A stretch of DNA of 13,960 nt from an uncultured Oscillospiraceae bacterium (GTDB lineage: Bacteria > Bacillota > Clostridia > UBA1212 > SIG427). Below are positions 13,519-13,960 of the stretch, one piece after another. The notes beneath the pieces were generated by a model. That model did no database searches. It was given only the letters and a program-made list of their open reading frames with translations, and was not told the DNA's origin. The translations under genes and the position numbers were made by a program. How positions within the stretch are numbered: the first letter of the stretch is position 1; each line of letters begins with the position of its first letter. The stretch covers positions 1 to 13,960 of the forward strand of contig CABQMV010000046.1 in assembly GCA_902465325.1 (NCBI GenBank), read 5' to 3'.

Positions 13519-13552
13519 GCCTGAAAATACACGGTCAAAAGGAGCGCAGGAA

Positions 13553-13573
13553 ATGGTCCGGTGTGAGACTTAA
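13553..13573 (+). CDS. Possible six-codon leader ORF (MVRCET)
   Basis: An ATG at 13553 is preceded by AAAAGGAG (13537-13544) with 8-nt spacing, an excellent ribosome site, yet the frame stops after MVRCET. It lies between the structured region and the long inverted repeat before xis, so it may be a leader peptide, or the start of a gene that has since been lost. Such a short frame could also be chance. Confidence 0.25.
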   Translation: MVRCET

Positions 13574-13608
13574 TCTTACTTATTTATTGATGTTTTTAAA
13601 TATAGAAC

Positions 13609-13692
13609 GGGCAGTTGTTGAAAAACGAACACGCAAAGTCGTAAAATATATATGTCGTGATAGAGACCGAGCTGTATCTTGTACAACTGCCC
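13609..13692 (+). repeat. 10-bp perfect inverted repeat enclosing 64 nt, directly before the xis ribosome site
   Basis: GGGCAGTTGT (13609-13618) and ACAACTGCCC (13683-13692) are perfectly complementary. The right arm ends a few bases before the AAAGGAG of the excisionase gene. As RNA it would form a long-range stem next to the ribosome site; as DNA it could be a binding site for the excisionase or a relaxase. No U-run follows, so it is not a simple terminator. Confidence 0.5.
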
Positions 13693-13707
13693 AGAAAGGA
13701 GCAAATC

Positions 13708-13917
13708 ATGGCAGTTGAATCAGAAAAAAATTCTTGTCACGCCACCGCGGAGAAAAGGACTTATTCCGTTCAGGAGATTGCCGACATTTTGCAAATAAGC
13801 AAAAGTATGGCGTATTCCTTATGTAAGGATGCTCCATTCAAAACTGTGAAAGTGGGCAAGTATGTCAGAATATCAAAGCCTTCCTTTGATGCGTGGCTGG
13901 ACAGCATAAACCAGTAA
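13708..13917 (+). CDS. Excisionase-family HTH DNA-binding protein (Xis-like)
   Basis: A 69-residue protein with a helix-turn-helix of the excisionase (HTH_17/MerR-like) family: YSVQEIADILQISKSMAYSL at about residues 19-38, then FKTVKVGKYVRISKPSFDAWLD, the wing and final helix. Such proteins bend DNA at attachment sites and direct the integrase towards excision, or act as AlpA-like activators. The ATG at 13708 follows AAAGGAG by about 8 nt; an in-frame ATG at 13657 lies inside the inverted repeat region and lacks a ribosome site. The stop is 13 bp before the integrase ATG, the standard xis-int arrangement of clostridial integrative elements. Confidence 0.85.
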   Translation: MAVESEKNSCHATAEKRTYSVQEIADILQISKSMAYSLCKDAPFKTVKVGKYVRISKPSFDAWLDSINQ

Positions 13918-13930
13918 AGGAGATACAGTT

Positions 13931-13960
13931 ATGGCATCTATTATTAAAAGGAAAAAGGCT
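13931..13960 (+). CDS. int: Tyrosine site-specific integrase, first 10 codons (partial)
   Basis: The last 30 bases encode MASIIKRKKA from an ATG at 13931, preceded by AAAGGAG with about 8-nt spacing. Many phage/ICE integrases of Clostridia begin with MASI(I/V)KRK, and the position directly after a Xis-like gene supports the call. The catalytic domain lies beyond the window, so the assignment rests on ten residues and context. Confidence 0.6.
   Translation, partial: MASIIKRKKA

Noticed and set aside
13170..13538. 122-codon minus-strand frame across the RNA and leader region
   Set aside because: Its start lies far upstream of the promoter at 13251-13279, it runs through the predicted structured RNA, and no ribosome site or known domain is visible.

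Overview
The window looks like a Clostridia chromosome, most likely Lachnospiraceae or a close relative. This is inferred from the low-to-moderate GC content, the strong AGGAGG ribosome binding sites, a clostridial-type purine cluster, a freestanding prolyl-tRNA editing protein and ICE-like modules. No rRNA or other marker is present to confirm the taxon.

Left part (1-5500, nearly all minus strand) is core and housekeeping sequence. A purC-purF-purB purine operon runs leftwards and leaves the window inside purB. Upstream of it lies a BlaI repressor / short M56 metallopeptidase pair with its own promoter, whose -10 is covered by a dyad. Next comes a UDP-glucose 6-dehydrogenase gene with a near-consensus promoter and a leader of about 135 nt.

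Middle part (5580-9300) is AT-rich accessory sequence with signs of decay. It holds a ProXp-type deacylase and a metallo-beta-lactamase-fold-like gene whose C-terminus appears replaced by an unrelated membrane segment. That gene is divergent from an HxlR regulator, and the shared control region carries three related operator-like repeats. A mostly non-coding stretch follows, then N-terminal stubs of an ECF-type S component and an ABC ATPase, and a TetR regulator with a consensus promoter.

Metal module (9517-11833, plus strand): a CsoR-type repressor with a complete Cu(I) ligand triad and its own terminator, then a P1B-type metal ATPase with its own promoter. ATACC/GGTAT dyads sit on both promoters, which suggests one repressor controls both genes. 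The ATPase TM8 signature is not the classical copper one.

Right part (11849-13960) is the end of an integrative element. It contains a YqaJ-type exonuclease gene (3' end apparently lost at the junction with the metal cassette), a 54-residue basic protein, a HTH excisionase-like gene and the first ten codons of a tyrosine integrase. The 745 bp between the basic protein and the excisionase contains no convincing large gene but is rich in RNA-like structure. On the minus strand, a consensus promoter leads into two consecutive modules, each with a three-way-junction-like fold or long stem and a U7 intrinsic terminator. On the plus strand, upstream of xis-int, interleaved complementary segments form a possible pseudoknot with mutually exclusive pairing. 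These two regions are the best candidates for something undescribed.
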